From: Buttiauxella agrestis ATCC 33320
GTDB taxonomy: Bacteria; Pseudomonadota; Gammaproteobacteria; Enterobacterales; Enterobacteriaceae
Length of the DNA: 46,562 nt
NCBI RefSeq assembly: GCF_000735355.1
Contig: NZ_JMPI01000053.1
Location: forward strand, 1-46,562
Direction: 5' to 3'
Notes under the pieces: generated by a model
Databases searched by the model: none
Seen by the model: only the letters and a program-made list of their open reading frames with translations
What the model was told of the DNA's origin: nothing
Shown here: positions 32,501-39,875 of the stretch, piece after piece
Layout of the letters: every line of letters starts with the position of its first letter
How positions within the stretch are numbered: position 1 is the first letter of the stretch
Translations under genes and position numbers: made by a program

Positions 32501-34830
32501 TCACCGGGCTGCCGGAGGGTTCGTACCGTGTTCTGAGTTACAACACCAGCCTGCTGGCGACAGGTTCGCTGACCAACCTCGACGTTTCCGTGGTGCAAAC
32601 CAGTGCGGGAACGATCACCAGCGGCACCACGCATCCGGGTAACGTGATTACCGACGCAGGCCCGACTGGCAGTTCAGATACCGCTCCGGCAGGAACGGTG
32701 GTGAGTTCCGTCACCAATGCGCAGGGCGTTACCACCCAGATTGGTGCGGGCGGGGCTGATATTCAGGGCCAGTATGGCGTGCTGCATATCAACCAGGACG
32801 GCAGTTATACCTACACTCTGACCAACACGTCCGCCACGGTTCTTGGGCATACAGAAAACTTCACCTACACCATCACCTTCAACGGCGTGAGCAATTCGGC
32901 GCAACTGGTCGTGACGCTGGGTAATGGCGCTCCGGCGAACACCGTTACCGCAACGGATAACACCGCGTCGCTGACCTACAACACCGACGTTGAAGCGGTC
33001 AACCACGGGGCGTCATCGCAAAATGGCTTCTCGGTAGTCGGCGTAGGGCTTGGGAATGTGTTGAATCTCGATGTGCTGGCGAACATGTCGAACCCGATAA
33101 TCTTTGATGTTGATGACGGTTCGACGCGCACCATGACGTTGCAGGCAAGCGTAGGCGGTGTGGCATTGCTGTCAACCTTCGATCTGTACATCTACAAATT
33201 CAACGATGTCACCCAGCAGTTTGAGCAATATAAAGTGGTGAATACCTGGCTGACCGCGCCGTTGCTGGGCGGGACTTCAGGGCAATTAACGTTAACGCTG
33301 CCGGGCGGCGAGTACCTGTTCCTGCTCAATAATGCAAGCGGCGTCACCGTGCTAACGGGCTACACGCTGAACATTTTGCAGGATCATACTTATGCGGTGG
33401 AAAGCGTTACCGCTTCGACGACGGGTAATGTGCTGGCAGACGATGTGGCTCCGGTGAATAGCCACATCACGCAGGTCAACGGCGTTGCTGTCGCAGCCAG
33501 CGGAACCACCACCATTGTTGGCGAATACGGCACGCTGACGATTGATGCCAACGGCAACTACACCTACAAACTGAATGTGGGTGTGGGTGCTGACAGCATC
33601 AAAACGCCGGATAGTTTCATCTATACCGTGACCGCGCCAAATGGCGACACCGATACCGCGTCGTTAAATGTCACTGCCACACCGACCCCGGTGAATGCCA
33701 TTGACGACGTCAGCACGGCAATGGCGGTTAGCACCGCGCAAACCACCGCGAATTACTCCGATACCACGGTGGGTTCGGCGGTCTGGAACGCCGCATTGCT
33801 TTCGTCAACCAGCAAAAGCGGCAGTGGGACATTTGTCGTCGGTGCGAATGACGTTTTGCACAATCCGGTTCTGCATTTCACCGTGAATTCACTGCTTTCA
33901 CTCGGTGGATTAAACGTAAGCTGGAATATCACCAATCAGGCAGGAACGGTAATCAAAAGCGACTCATTCAGCGGCGGCCTGCTGCTCGGTGGCGTAGCGA
34001 ATATTGATTTGACGGGATTGGATCTTGCGGCCGGTACCTACACCCTGAACTACACCGGAAGTATGGGGCCGCTGGGGCTGGGCCAAATCAGCATCACCCC
34101 AACCGTCACCGGCACCACCATTGATCTGGATAATTATTTAACGCAAGGCGGCAGCACCGTTCACGGCAACTTGTACGATGGAACGGACTCCTCAGGCGCG
34201 ATTGATCAGTTAGGCACCGTGCACACGCTACTGAGCATTACCGGCTTTAACGGCAGCACCGCAACGCTTGATCCGCTCACTAACAGCAGCGCCTCCGCCA
34301 CTATTCAGGGGCATTACGGCACGCTGCAAATTGGCATCGACGGGGCGTATACCTACACGCTCAATAACGGGATTAACCCGGCGTCGATCACAACCAGGGA
34401 GACATTCACCTACACGCTGAACGACCAGAACGGTCATTCCGACAGCGCGACATTAACCATCAATATGAACCCGCAATTCGTCAGCACCGCGTTAAGCGAT
34501 GTGATAACCGGCTCGGCTTATGGCGACACGCTGGTTTATGACCTGCTCAATAACGCCAACGCCACGGGCGGCAATGGCGCAGATACCTGGAAAAACTTCT
34601 CGCTGGCTCAGGGCGATAAAATAGACATCCACGATTTGTTAGTGGGCTGGAACCCGGCAAGCTCCAACATCGCCAACTACCTGAACGTCACCACCAGCGG
34701 CAATAACACGGTGATTTCCATCGACCGCGACGGCACCGGCACGACTCACAACGTAACCCCACTCGTCACTCTGGAGAATGTTCAGACCACGCTCGATGAG
34801 CTGGTACAGCAACACCATATTATTACCTGA
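23584..34830 (+). CDS. bapA: BapA-like giant secreted biofilm adhesin with Ig-like repeats
   Basis: 3,748-residue repeat adhesin exported by type I secretion. The location after smpB, the architecture and the following secretion genes match Salmonella bapA, a CsgD-regulated biofilm protein of about 3.8 kb residues. Order: BapA-type N-terminal domain (1-120), hydrophobic stretch (about 121-136), Gly13 linker (138-150), then 27 Ig-like repeats (about 169-2855). Twenty repeats are long (about 100 residues, with DD-TG-TND-PTLxGTAE-IYDNG-WSFTP-TATDAAGN) and seven short (about 85). Three VCBS-like modules of about 250 residues follow (each ending YGTL-I-DG-YTYTL), then a C-terminal type I secretion domain (NGADTWKNFSLAQGDKIDIHDLL to the end). 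The start is the ATG at 23584 with TGGAG 8 bp ahead; an in-frame TTG 18 bp upstream would swallow that site. Confidence 0.9.
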   Translation: MRSISIISKLTGVTNNVESSEITLNAPSIVELRAERADIASIARTNQDMVITLRDGEVITVKNFYAFADQGGNQLVLEDSKGALWWVQDTDSAFHFEHIANIDELMAATGAESHGGGAIWPWVLGGVAVAGGIALAAGGGGGGGGGGGGGSDNSNGNGGPGSPNPPPPAADTTPPAAPTNLNVSADGKTITGSAEPGSTVTITDSAGQIIGTGIAGSDGSFTIPLTNPQINGEDLTAHATDPAGNTGPDATVTAPLIPDPVEPIVTAVNDDADPTTGLVLDGQSTNDNTPTIEGVALANSTVRIFDNGQQIGTVVADASGNWSFTPDTPLDDGAHNFTATATNEKGESDPSGSYTVTIDSQGPAAPENLDVSDDGARVTGIAEAGCTVIIRDADGNEIGEGTADAITGAFSVNISPAQTAGETLVAVAIDPLGNMGDEAEFTYFDSPPPSTPLISSVVDDAAPTTGNLTNGQLSNDPRPTLNGSAEIGNTVTIFDNGVSIGTALVNNNGEWSFTPGSNLSDGNHIFTVIATDAAGNSSVSPSASFEIQIDATAPALPSITSVFSDNGTQQTPILANRETNQDLPSLKGLAEPNTTLTLKDNGIEIGTIAVDGSGNWSYTPTAPLGNGSHNLTLTATDEAGNVSQPSAGFAFTIDTTPPAAPTGLQVSTDGLHVTGTAEAGSIITVTDGNGVVLGTGTADINGAFDVTPLTTAQTNGEALLVSATDAAGNEGPNTGVLAQDTTDPGAPTNLAVNDEGTVVTGNAEPGSTVTVSDSSGNPLGDGKAGDDGSFSVTITPAQTNGETLEVTATDKAGNTGPEAPVDAPDSTPPAVPMIGAVVDDAANITGNLNNGDTTNDNKPTLQGTAEPGATINIYDNGGTTPIGTVTADPGGIWSFTPTTALGQGLHNLTVTATDADNNISPAASFSLSVDSVAPLAPAITLVSDDVGTITGSVPNNGVTNDTTPTLQGTGEPGSTVTLTLDGTTTLTTFTVDASGTWSYTLTTALSESEHRFTVTASDSAGNVIAPSTEFVITVDTTPPATPVITGAVDDIGSVTAPLGNNSSTDDTRPQFNGTGAPGSTITLYDGATAIGSFTIGIDGQWSITPAQPLTEGAHALTAVATDAAGNASPAANFNLTIDTTPPAAPLIVNAVGEVGGANATLVSGGSIQNGTPTLSGTGEVGATIRIYDNGGTTPIGTITVPAGGNWTFTPTTALTEGAHTLTAVATDPVGNVGLPSAGFTLTVDSSIPATPGIPTVTDDVSPGLGTIANNGSTNDTTPTFSGTGTAGDTITILDNGDPIGTTTVLADGTWSFTPGTPFTTPDHSVSVTESDAAGNKSPASGTINFTLDTEPPAAPTIDSADDNVGALQQTLLTNGVTDDNTPTFHGTGINGDTITLYNGSTVLGTALVTGGVWTITPATALPNGTLNLTATATDPAGNVGSPSANFTLTVDNTPLTAPVVTEIVDNEGVIQTPLTSGSVTDDKTPTFNGTGTVGSTINIYDNGGATPIATTTVGANGTWSVTLPELAENGHSLTIGATDPAGNSVGPSAPILITVDTAPPAAPTVLVPDGTVVSGTAEVGSTVIIRNSTTELGRGIADADGKWAITLSPAQLPGTSLIAIAQDIAGNQSPSAGFDTTLSLTLQPPTIDHVVDDAGTITGDIANGKTTNDTTPTLNGSNAASLATVHIFVDGAEVATVTATLSGTWSYQIPAALAQGSHTFAVSQSTLLETSGQSPAFTVIVDTAAPTIPVITSVTDDVAPITGNVSSGQATNDPRPTLTGSGEAGSTITILDNGSSIGTAVVGAGGTWTFTPTVDLGNGSHPITVTSTDAAGNVSVPSAGFSLNVDTTAPLAPVISSVTDDTTTPGAVVSGQPTNDNTPTFSGTVEPNTTLIISDNGTVVATIPVGISGNWTWTPNPALTEGSHPLTLTTTDAAGNVSPATTFTAVVDTSAPILPAITLVVDDQTQTGTDLTLTSGQATKDTLPTLSGTSEANAIITLKDGNTIIGTTTANGAGEWSLDPTTALGQGSHNLTVTATDAAGNVSNPSGVFTVVIDSVAPIAPLIVTVTDNTVPNIGPITSGVPTNETRPVITGSGEVGATITVSDGNQVLGTTTVGAGGTWSFTPGTPLTSGSHNLTVTATDATGNVSAPSAGFNVVIDLAAPTAPAITTVSDDAGSATGDLANNQVTDDTRPALSGTAEAGSSVNIYDNGALIGTVTATGGVWNFTPPAGAPLGNGNHAFTVTATDAAGNISALSPAFNIVVDTAAPTSPIVIQAFDDVGPVTGPLVSGQTTNDKQPLLSGTAEANSTVNIYDNGGTTPIGTVTALPNGTWSFTPSGDLGEGTHVFTATSTDAAGNLGAVSGTFTLNIDSFAPATPTLTTVVDDVAGGAVGSLGNGQVTNDARPTLNGTAEAGSTLAIFDGATQIGTVTVPVGGNWTFTPTTPLATGLHTFTLTSTDAAGNVSPTSAGFAIVVDTTAPTVPIITSIVDDVAGGVSNGSLANNQATNDRLPTLNGTAEANATVNIYDNGGTTPIATVTALPDGTWTYTPPAGQLLSEGPHSFTVTATDLAGNISALSQPAAIVVDVTPPALPTGLAVNATGTSVTGTAEAGSTVTITSGGTVLGTATADGTGAFTVAISPAQTNSQVLQAYAQDAAGNTGNAASVTAPSTALPGVPVITSVVDDFAAVTGNVANGQSTNDATPTINGIADVGATVNVYNNGVLMGTTVAGVGGVWSYTPTGALSEGSHAFTATATNVNGTGGFSTPATVVVDTIAPLAPTASISADGTTISGTAEANSTVTITLPGGATVTTTANAGGSYSLTLPTREISGEVLSVKATDAAGNTSPSITATAPVLPLAADDNVVNLALTTDAQVTTSHASDYGVLLVGALGNVASVLGNDTAQVGFNIAAGGSGNITIDASATGVVISLLNTLEVAVQKYDANTGTWSTIIDSSMPQFANLLTLGASGVTMNITGLPEGSYRVLSYNTSLLATGSLTNLDVSVVQTSAGTITSGTTHPGNVITDAGPTGSSDTAPAGTVVSSVTNAQGVTTQIGAGGADIQGQYGVLHINQDGSYTYTLTNTSATVLGHTENFTYTITFNGVSNSAQLVVTLGNGAPANTVTATDNTASLTYNTDVEAVNHGASSQNGFSVVGVGLGNVLNLDVLANMSNPIIFDVDDGSTRTMTLQASVGGVALLSTFDLYIYKFNDVTQQFEQYKVVNTWLTAPLLGGTSGQLTLTLPGGEYLFLLNNASGVTVLTGYTLNILQDHTYAVESVTASTTGNVLADDVAPVNSHITQVNGVAVAASGTTTIVGEYGTLTIDANGNYTYKLNVGVGADSIKTPDSFIYTVTAPNGDTDTASLNVTATPTPVNAIDDVSTAMAVSTAQTTANYSDTTVGSAVWNAALLSSTSKSGSGTFVVGANDVLHNPVLHFTVNSLLSLGGLNVSWNITNQAGTVIKSDSFSGGLLLGGVANIDLTGLDLAAGTYTLNYTGSMGPLGLGQISITPTVTGTTIDLDNYLTQGGSTVHGNLYDGTDSSGAIDQLGTVHTLLSITGFNGSTATLDPLTNSSASATIQGHYGTLQIGIDGAYTYTLNNGINPASITTRETFTYTLNDQNGHSDSATLTINMNPQFVSTALSDVITGSAYGDTLVYDLLNNANATGGNGADTWKNFSLAQGDKIDIHDLLVGWNPASSNIANYLNVTTSGNNTVISIDRDGTGTTHNVTPLVTLENVQTTLDELVQQHHIIT
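24092..32150 (+). repeat. Array of 27 tandem Ig-like domain repeats within bapA
   Basis: Coding repeats of about 255-310 bp. By reading the translation I count 20 long and 7 short units. Short units are numbers 1, 3, 6, 7, 15, 25 and 27, clustered near both ends. Units 8-14 and 16-24 are uninterrupted runs of long units. Units differ enough that exact DNA repeats are short, but such arrays still change copy number by recombination and can be misassembled. Confidence 0.85.
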
Positions 34831-34840
34831 ATGGCGTAAA

Positions 34841-34997
34841 TGGTGGATGACGCTAACGCTTATCCCCCCTACAAAATCAAAAATGTAGGTCGGATAAGCG
34901 CAGCTTCACCCGACAAAACCAAAATGTAGGTCGGATAAGCGCAGCGTCATCCGACAAAATCAAAATGTAGGTCGGATAAGCGCAGCGTCATCCGACA
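34841..34997. repeat. Cluster of four REP/BIME-like palindromes between bapA and bapB
   Basis: Three direct copies of a palindromic unit (TGTAGGTCGGATAAGCGCAG...CATCCGACA) start at 34884, 34925 and 34966, a strict 41-bp period. A fourth copy in the opposite orientation is at 34841-34873. The sequence class matches enterobacterial REP elements. Between genes of one operon they usually protect the upstream mRNA from 3' exonucleases and lower downstream expression, which suits a large substrate gene followed by exporter genes. Confidence 0.88.
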
Positions 34998-35051
34998 AAA
35001 GCAGGCAAGCCATACCAATTAGAACGTAGTGACTTTTAAAAGGGACTGACT

Positions 35052-36455
35052 ATGGGAAAATTACAGCCGTTTGCACTGTGGCTGGCATGCAGCCTGTGTA
35101 TAGCCCAGGCGCATGCCGATGACACACCACAATTTATCAGTACTCAGGAACTCTCTGAGCAACAACTACCGGCACTTGATGGCTCCACCAGCTTACCGTT
35201 GGACGCCCCCGCGCCGGGAACGCTGACTCTCAATGATGCGGTCAACCGCGCCGTTACCTGGCATCCGAGCATTCACGAAGCCATCGGCAAACTGGCCGGG
35301 CAATCTGAACAGGTCAACGTCGCAAAATCAAAATACTATCCGCAAGTCACGGCGGGCATGAATAACGGCTACAGCAACGGTTACACCGACAGCGGTTTTA
35401 GCCCCTCGCTGGTGTTGTCCGTTTCGCAGATGCTTTATGACTTCGGCAAAGTCTCAAGCCAGGTACGAGCCGAAAGCGCAGGCGTGGCACAAGAGCAAGC
35501 AAACGTGCTGGTGAGCATCGACAATGTCGGCCACGACACCGCTAATGCCATGATTCAGGTGCAGATGTGGCAACAAATGGTTGATATCGCCAAAGATCAA
35601 TTAGATGCCCTGAGCGCGATTGGGAAATTAACCGAGAAGCGCAACGATGAAGGGGCCACGTCAATGTCGGACGTGGTGCAAACCAATGCGCGTATTGAAT
35701 CTGCTCGTTCACAACTCATTCAATATCAGTCCAATCTCGACAGCGCCCAGGCCACATTAACGAGCTGGCTGGGCTGGAACAACCTCAACGGTATCAGCAA
35801 CGAGTTCCCTGATAAGCTAGCAAAAAGCTGTGACATCGCCAAACCGGATGACCGCTTAGTCCCTGCGGTTCTCGCCTCGTGGGCGCAGGCCAGTGTCGCC
35901 CAGGCCAATCTTGATTACGCCAACGCGCAGATGACGCCAACCATCTCGCTGGAGCCGCAGGTTCAGCACTATCTGAATGACAAATACGCCAGCCACGAAG
36001 TGCTGGATCGCACCCAATATTCCGCGTTTATCAAAGTCGAAATGCCGCTTTACCAGGGCGGCGGCTTAACGGCGCGTCGCAATGCGGCCAGCCACGCGGT
36101 GGAAGCGGCACAATCTGGAGTACAACGCACCCGCCTCGACATTCGCCAGAAACTGATGGAATCGCGCAGCCAGGCACTCGGGCTGATGGGCGCGGTTCAG
36201 GTGCTGCAACGCCAGGAACAATTGAGCGAACGCACCCGCGAACTCTATCAACAGCAATATCTGGATTTAGGTTCACGCCCGTTGCTCGACGTACTCAACG
36301 CGGAACAGGAAGTTTTTCAGGCCCGTTTCGCGCAGCTACAAATCCTCAGCCAACTTCATCAATTGCAGCTCAACTGTTTGTATAACTCTGGCCGCTTACG
36401 CAACGCATTTGGCCTGGAGCACCGCACCATCCAGTCACTGGAGATCCAGCCATGA
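35052..36455 (+). CDS. bapB: BapB, TolC-family outer-membrane channel of the type I secretion system
   Basis: 467-residue outer-membrane efflux protein. A Sec signal peptide is predicted at 1-22 (cleavage after AHA). The body shows the duplicated long-helix and beta-strand pattern of TolC/LapE, including LSVSQMLYDFGKVSSQVRAE and VEMPLYQGGGLTARRNAASH. It would form the outer-membrane exit duct for BapA with BapC and BapD. AGGGAC precedes the ATG. The stop overlaps bapC by 4 nt (ATGA). Confidence 0.92.
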   Translation: MGKLQPFALWLACSLCIAQAHADDTPQFISTQELSEQQLPALDGSTSLPLDAPAPGTLTLNDAVNRAVTWHPSIHEAIGKLAGQSEQVNVAKSKYYPQVTAGMNNGYSNGYTDSGFSPSLVLSVSQMLYDFGKVSSQVRAESAGVAQEQANVLVSIDNVGHDTANAMIQVQMWQQMVDIAKDQLDALSAIGKLTEKRNDEGATSMSDVVQTNARIESARSQLIQYQSNLDSAQATLTSWLGWNNLNGISNEFPDKLAKSCDIAKPDDRLVPAVLASWAQASVAQANLDYANAQMTPTISLEPQVQHYLNDKYASHEVLDRTQYSAFIKVEMPLYQGGGLTARRNAASHAVEAAQSGVQRTRLDIRQKLMESRSQALGLMGAVQVLQRQEQLSERTRELYQQQYLDLGSRPLLDVLNAEQEVFQARFAQLQILSQLHQLQLNCLYNSGRLRNAFGLEHRTIQSLEIQP

Positions 36456-38647
36456 GCCAAACACCGCCTCCTGTTGATGAACACCTGACTGAACATGCGC
36501 TAAGCCACTGGGCGCAGTTGATTAGCCACGTCGCCGCGCATTATCGCGTCGCCTGCTCTCCCGGCACCATCCAGGCAAACGCCCCGTGGTTTAAAGACAA
36601 AAACATGCTCTCGGCACTCACACAGTTATCGCGCCAGGCGGGGCTTTCATTTCATATGATGAGCGCCCCGGAACTGGCGATTGGCAAATGGCGGTTGCCT
36701 CTTGCGGCGAGCCTGAACAACGGGCAACTGGCGGTCATCGAACATTTCGACGGCGAGGATACGGTTGAAATTTGCGTTATTGACGGCGAACGCCAGACCA
36801 ACCGGGTATCGCTCGCAACGCTGCTGCCGGAAATCCGTTTTGTAGCCGCACTTCGCCCGCTGTCGGCGCTTAAAGACAGCCGCGTGGATGCGTATATCTC
36901 ACGCTTTAGCCCAGACTGGCTAAAAGAGCTGGTGATGCAGGATCTGCGCCCTTACGGCCCGGTGATGCTGGCGGCTTTCCTCATCAATGTGCTGTCGCTT
37001 TCCGGCATCCTTTTCTCGATGCAGGTTTATGACCGCGTGATCCCCGCACAGTCGTACCCCACGCTGTATGTGCTGGCTTCCGGCGTGTTGCTGGCGGTGA
37101 TATTTGGTTTTGTGCTGCGCGTGGCGCGTGGTCATATTATGGATGTGCTCGGCAAACGGGCGGATATGCGTGTTTCCGATCGCGTATTCAGTCACGCGCT
37201 GCGCCTGCGCAACAGCGCCATCCCCCGCTCCACCGGCAGCTTTATTTCCCAGCTTCGCGAACTCGAACAGATCCGAGAAATGATCACCTCATCAACGATC
37301 TCGACGATCGTCGATTTGCCGTTCTTCTTTATGTTCATCATCGTACTGGCGATTATTGCCCCGCAACTGGCGTGGATTGCGCCGGTCGCCGCCGTACTGA
37401 TGGTGCTGCCGGGCATCCTGCTACAGAAAAAACTGGCGATGCTCGCCAACCAGTCAGCTCACGAAGCGACGCTGCGTAATGCGGTATTAGTGGAGAGTGT
37501 TCAAGGGCTGGAAGACATCAAACTGATGCAGGCGGAGAACCGTTTCCTGCAACAATGGAACAGCTACATTCGCATTACGGCGGAATCTGGCCTGCGCACC
37601 CGCCAGCTTTCGCAAGGGCTGATTAGCTGGGGAATGACGGTGCAAAGCCTGGTGTATGCGGCGGTGATTCTCTTCGGCGCACCGCTGGTCATCGAAGGCG
37701 ATATGACCACCGGTGCAATGGTTGCCGCCTCAATGTTAGCCTCAAGAATGATTGCCCCGATGGCAAACCTGTGCGGCGTGCTGGCTCGCTGGCAGCAGGT
37801 CAAAGCCGCGAAACAGGGACTGGACAGCATTATGCAGTTGCCGGTGGAAACCCAGCGCGACGAAAGCCTGGTGCATCAGGATATTTTTCACGGCCATTAT
37901 CTGTTTGAAAACGCGCAGTTTCGTTACCACAACGAAGACCAGCGCATCCCTTTACGCATTACTCGCCTCGAGATCCAGCAAGGCGAGCGCGTGGCAGTTT
38001 TAGGGCGCAACGGCGCGGGGAAATCCACGCTATTGCAGGCGTTAGCGGGCGGCGTCGATTTAATCAGCGGTGATGCGCGGCTCGACAACCTGAGCATGAC
38101 GCAAATTGATATGGCGGATTTGCGCCGCAATATCGGCTTTATGAGCCAGAACGCCCGTCTGTTTTACGGCACGCTGCGCGAAAACCTCACGCTTGGCGCA
38201 CCGAATGCCAGCGACGAAAATATCTTCGAGGTGCTGGAAATCAGCGGTGCGGGCAACTTTGTTAAGAGTCTGCCAAAAGGACTCGACCACGCCATTATGG
38301 AAGGCGGAACCGGTTTATCCGGTGGGCAACGCCAGTCGATTTTGCTCGCCAGAATGCTGTTACGCTCGCCCAATATTGTGCTGCTCGATGAACCGACGGC
38401 CTCGCTCGACGACCACACCGAACGCGAGTTCATTCAGCGCCTGGGTCTTTGGCTTGGGCATCGCACATTGATTGTCGCCACTCACCGCGTACCGATGCTT
38501 GAACTGGTCGAGCGCGTGCTGGTTCTCAAGGAAGGCCAACTGGTGATGGATGCACCAAAAGCTCAGGCGCTCAGTAACAGTAACAACAGCCGCGCCACCG
38601 TACAGCCAAATGGGCGGGAGTGGAAAAATGAAAACCAATCAGCGTGA
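36452..38647 (+). CDS. bapC: BapC, type I secretion ABC transporter (permease/ATPase, LssB/LapB-type)
   Basis: 731-residue inner-membrane exporter. The N-terminal 140 residues form a C39-like domain without an evident catalytic Cys-His pair, the kind that binds substrate without cutting it. A six-helix membrane domain follows (about 160-450). The ATPase carries Walker A GRNGAGKST (about 518-526), signature LSGGQRQ (about 620) and Walker B IVLLDEPTASLDD (about 640). The ATPase would power BapA export using its C-terminal signal. Coupled to bapB by ATGA and overlapping bapD by 20 nt. Confidence 0.93.
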   Translation: MSQTPPPVDEHLTEHALSHWAQLISHVAAHYRVACSPGTIQANAPWFKDKNMLSALTQLSRQAGLSFHMMSAPELAIGKWRLPLAASLNNGQLAVIEHFDGEDTVEICVIDGERQTNRVSLATLLPEIRFVAALRPLSALKDSRVDAYISRFSPDWLKELVMQDLRPYGPVMLAAFLINVLSLSGILFSMQVYDRVIPAQSYPTLYVLASGVLLAVIFGFVLRVARGHIMDVLGKRADMRVSDRVFSHALRLRNSAIPRSTGSFISQLRELEQIREMITSSTISTIVDLPFFFMFIIVLAIIAPQLAWIAPVAAVLMVLPGILLQKKLAMLANQSAHEATLRNAVLVESVQGLEDIKLMQAENRFLQQWNSYIRITAESGLRTRQLSQGLISWGMTVQSLVYAAVILFGAPLVIEGDMTTGAMVAASMLASRMIAPMANLCGVLARWQQVKAAKQGLDSIMQLPVETQRDESLVHQDIFHGHYLFENAQFRYHNEDQRIPLRITRLEIQQGERVAVLGRNGAGKSTLLQALAGGVDLISGDARLDNLSMTQIDMADLRRNIGFMSQNARLFYGTLRENLTLGAPNASDENIFEVLEISGAGNFVKSLPKGLDHAIMEGGTGLSGGQRQSILLARMLLRSPNIVLLDEPTASLDDHTEREFIQRLGLWLGHRTLIVATHRVPMLELVERVLVLKEGQLVMDAPKAQALSNSNNSRATVQPNGREWKNENQSA

Positions 38648-39818
38648 CGTCGCCATGGACGACCCGGATATTCAGCGCGAGCGCGAGTTTTCCGGTGCCA
38701 GCCGTATCATCATCATCAGCGTGCTGCTGTTTATTTTGCTCGGCGTGTGGGCGTGGTTTGGCACACTCGATGAAGTCTCGACCGGCACCGGGAAAGTGGT
38801 GCCGAGTTCTCGCGAACAGGTGCTTCAGTCGATGGATGGCGGCATCGTCACCGAAGTGTTGGTCCACGAAGGCGACAAAGTTGAAGCCGGGCAAATCGTG
38901 GCGCGCCTCGACCCAACCCGTTCGGAATCAAACGTGGGCGAAAGTGCTGCGCGTTACCGTGCGTCCCTGGCCTCCAGCGTGCGGCTTAACGCGGAAGTGA
39001 ACGATTCGCCGCTGGTTTTCCCCGATTCGCTCAAAGCCTGGCCGGAACTTATCGCCTCCGAAACGCGCCTGTATAAAAGCCGCCGTGCACAGCTCAACGA
39101 CTCCGCATCCGACATACAAGATGCGCTGGTTTCGGTGAACAAGGAACTGGCGATAACGCAACGGCTGGCGAAAAGCGGTGCGGCGAGTAACGTCGAAGTG
39201 CTGCGTTTACAGCGGCAAAAAAGCGATCTGCAACTCAAAATCACCGACCTGCGCTCGCAATATTACGTCCAGGCACGCGAGGCACTTTCCAAAGCGAACG
39301 CTGAAGTCGATATGTTATCGGCCATTATCAAAGGCCGTGAAGACTCCGTGAGCCGCATGACCGTACGCTCGCCAATGCGCGGCATCGTGAAAAATATCCA
39401 GGTGACCACCATCGGCGGCGTTATCCCACCCAACGGGGAAATGATGGAAATCGTACCTGTAGATGACCATTTACTGATTGAAGCTCGTCTATCCCCGCGC
39501 GACATTGCGTTTATCCACCCCGGCCAGCGTGCGCTGGTGAAAGTCACCGCCTACGATTACGCCATTTATGGCGGGCTGGAAGGCGAAGTTGAAACCATTT
39601 CGCCGGACACCATTCAGGACAAAGTTAAGCCAGAAATCGTTTATTACCGGGTATTTATCCGCACCCATCAGGACTATCTGGTGAATAAAGTCGGGCATCA
39701 TTTTTCGATATCGCCGGGGATGGTCGCCACCGTAGACATTAAAACCGGGCAAAAAACCATCGTCGATTACCTGATAAAACCGTTTAACCGCGCCCGCGAA
39801 GCGCTGCGTGAACGTTAG
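38628..39818 (+). CDS. bapD: BapD, HlyD-family membrane fusion protein
   Basis: 396-residue periplasmic adaptor linking BapC to BapB. One N-terminal membrane helix (about 26-45, IIIISVLLFILLGVWAWFG) is followed by a lipoyl/barrel-sandwich segment (VLQSMDGGIVTEVLVHEGD), long helical hairpins and a C-terminal beta-barrel (PVDDHLLIEARLSPRDIAF). The start at 38628 (MKTNQRDV) has GGGAG 7 bp ahead; an in-frame ATG 78 bp upstream lies deep in bapC and is less likely. It is the last gene before ssrA. Confidence 0.92.
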   Translation: MKTNQRDVAMDDPDIQREREFSGASRIIIISVLLFILLGVWAWFGTLDEVSTGTGKVVPSSREQVLQSMDGGIVTEVLVHEGDKVEAGQIVARLDPTRSESNVGESAARYRASLASSVRLNAEVNDSPLVFPDSLKAWPELIASETRLYKSRRAQLNDSASDIQDALVSVNKELAITQRLAKSGAASNVEVLRLQRQKSDLQLKITDLRSQYYVQAREALSKANAEVDMLSAIIKGREDSVSRMTVRSPMRGIVKNIQVTTIGGVIPPNGEMMEIVPVDDHLLIEARLSPRDIAFIHPGQRALVKVTAYDYAIYGGLEGEVETISPDTIQDKVKPEIVYYRVFIRTHQDYLVNKVGHHFSISPGMVATVDIKTGQKTIVDYLIKPFNRAREALRER

Positions 39819-39855
39819 CGCAGATGAGGGGTGGTAAGTGGCGCTACAACTCTGT

Positions 39856-39861
39856 TATACT
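39856..39861 (+). promoter_or_regulatory. -10 element of the ssrA promoter
   Basis: TATACT, 14 bp before the mature tmRNA 5' end, is a good -10. The -35 region near 39833-39838 (GGTAAG) is weak. The precursor would therefore begin within a few bases of the mature end. Confidence 0.6.
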
Positions 39862-39875
39862 TAAAAAACACTTGT

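Noticed and set aside
23865-34437. Many open frames on the minus strand and in alternate frames across bapA (up to 333 codons)
   Set aside because: They mirror the Ig-repeat periodicity and the GC-rich third positions of bapA, lack ribosome sites and resemble no family. They are shadows of a repetitive gene.
34884-34997. 41-bp periodic repeats considered as a short CRISPR
   Set aside because: Units are palindromic REP-type sequences with almost identical short linkers, not variable spacers, and no cas genes are nearby.
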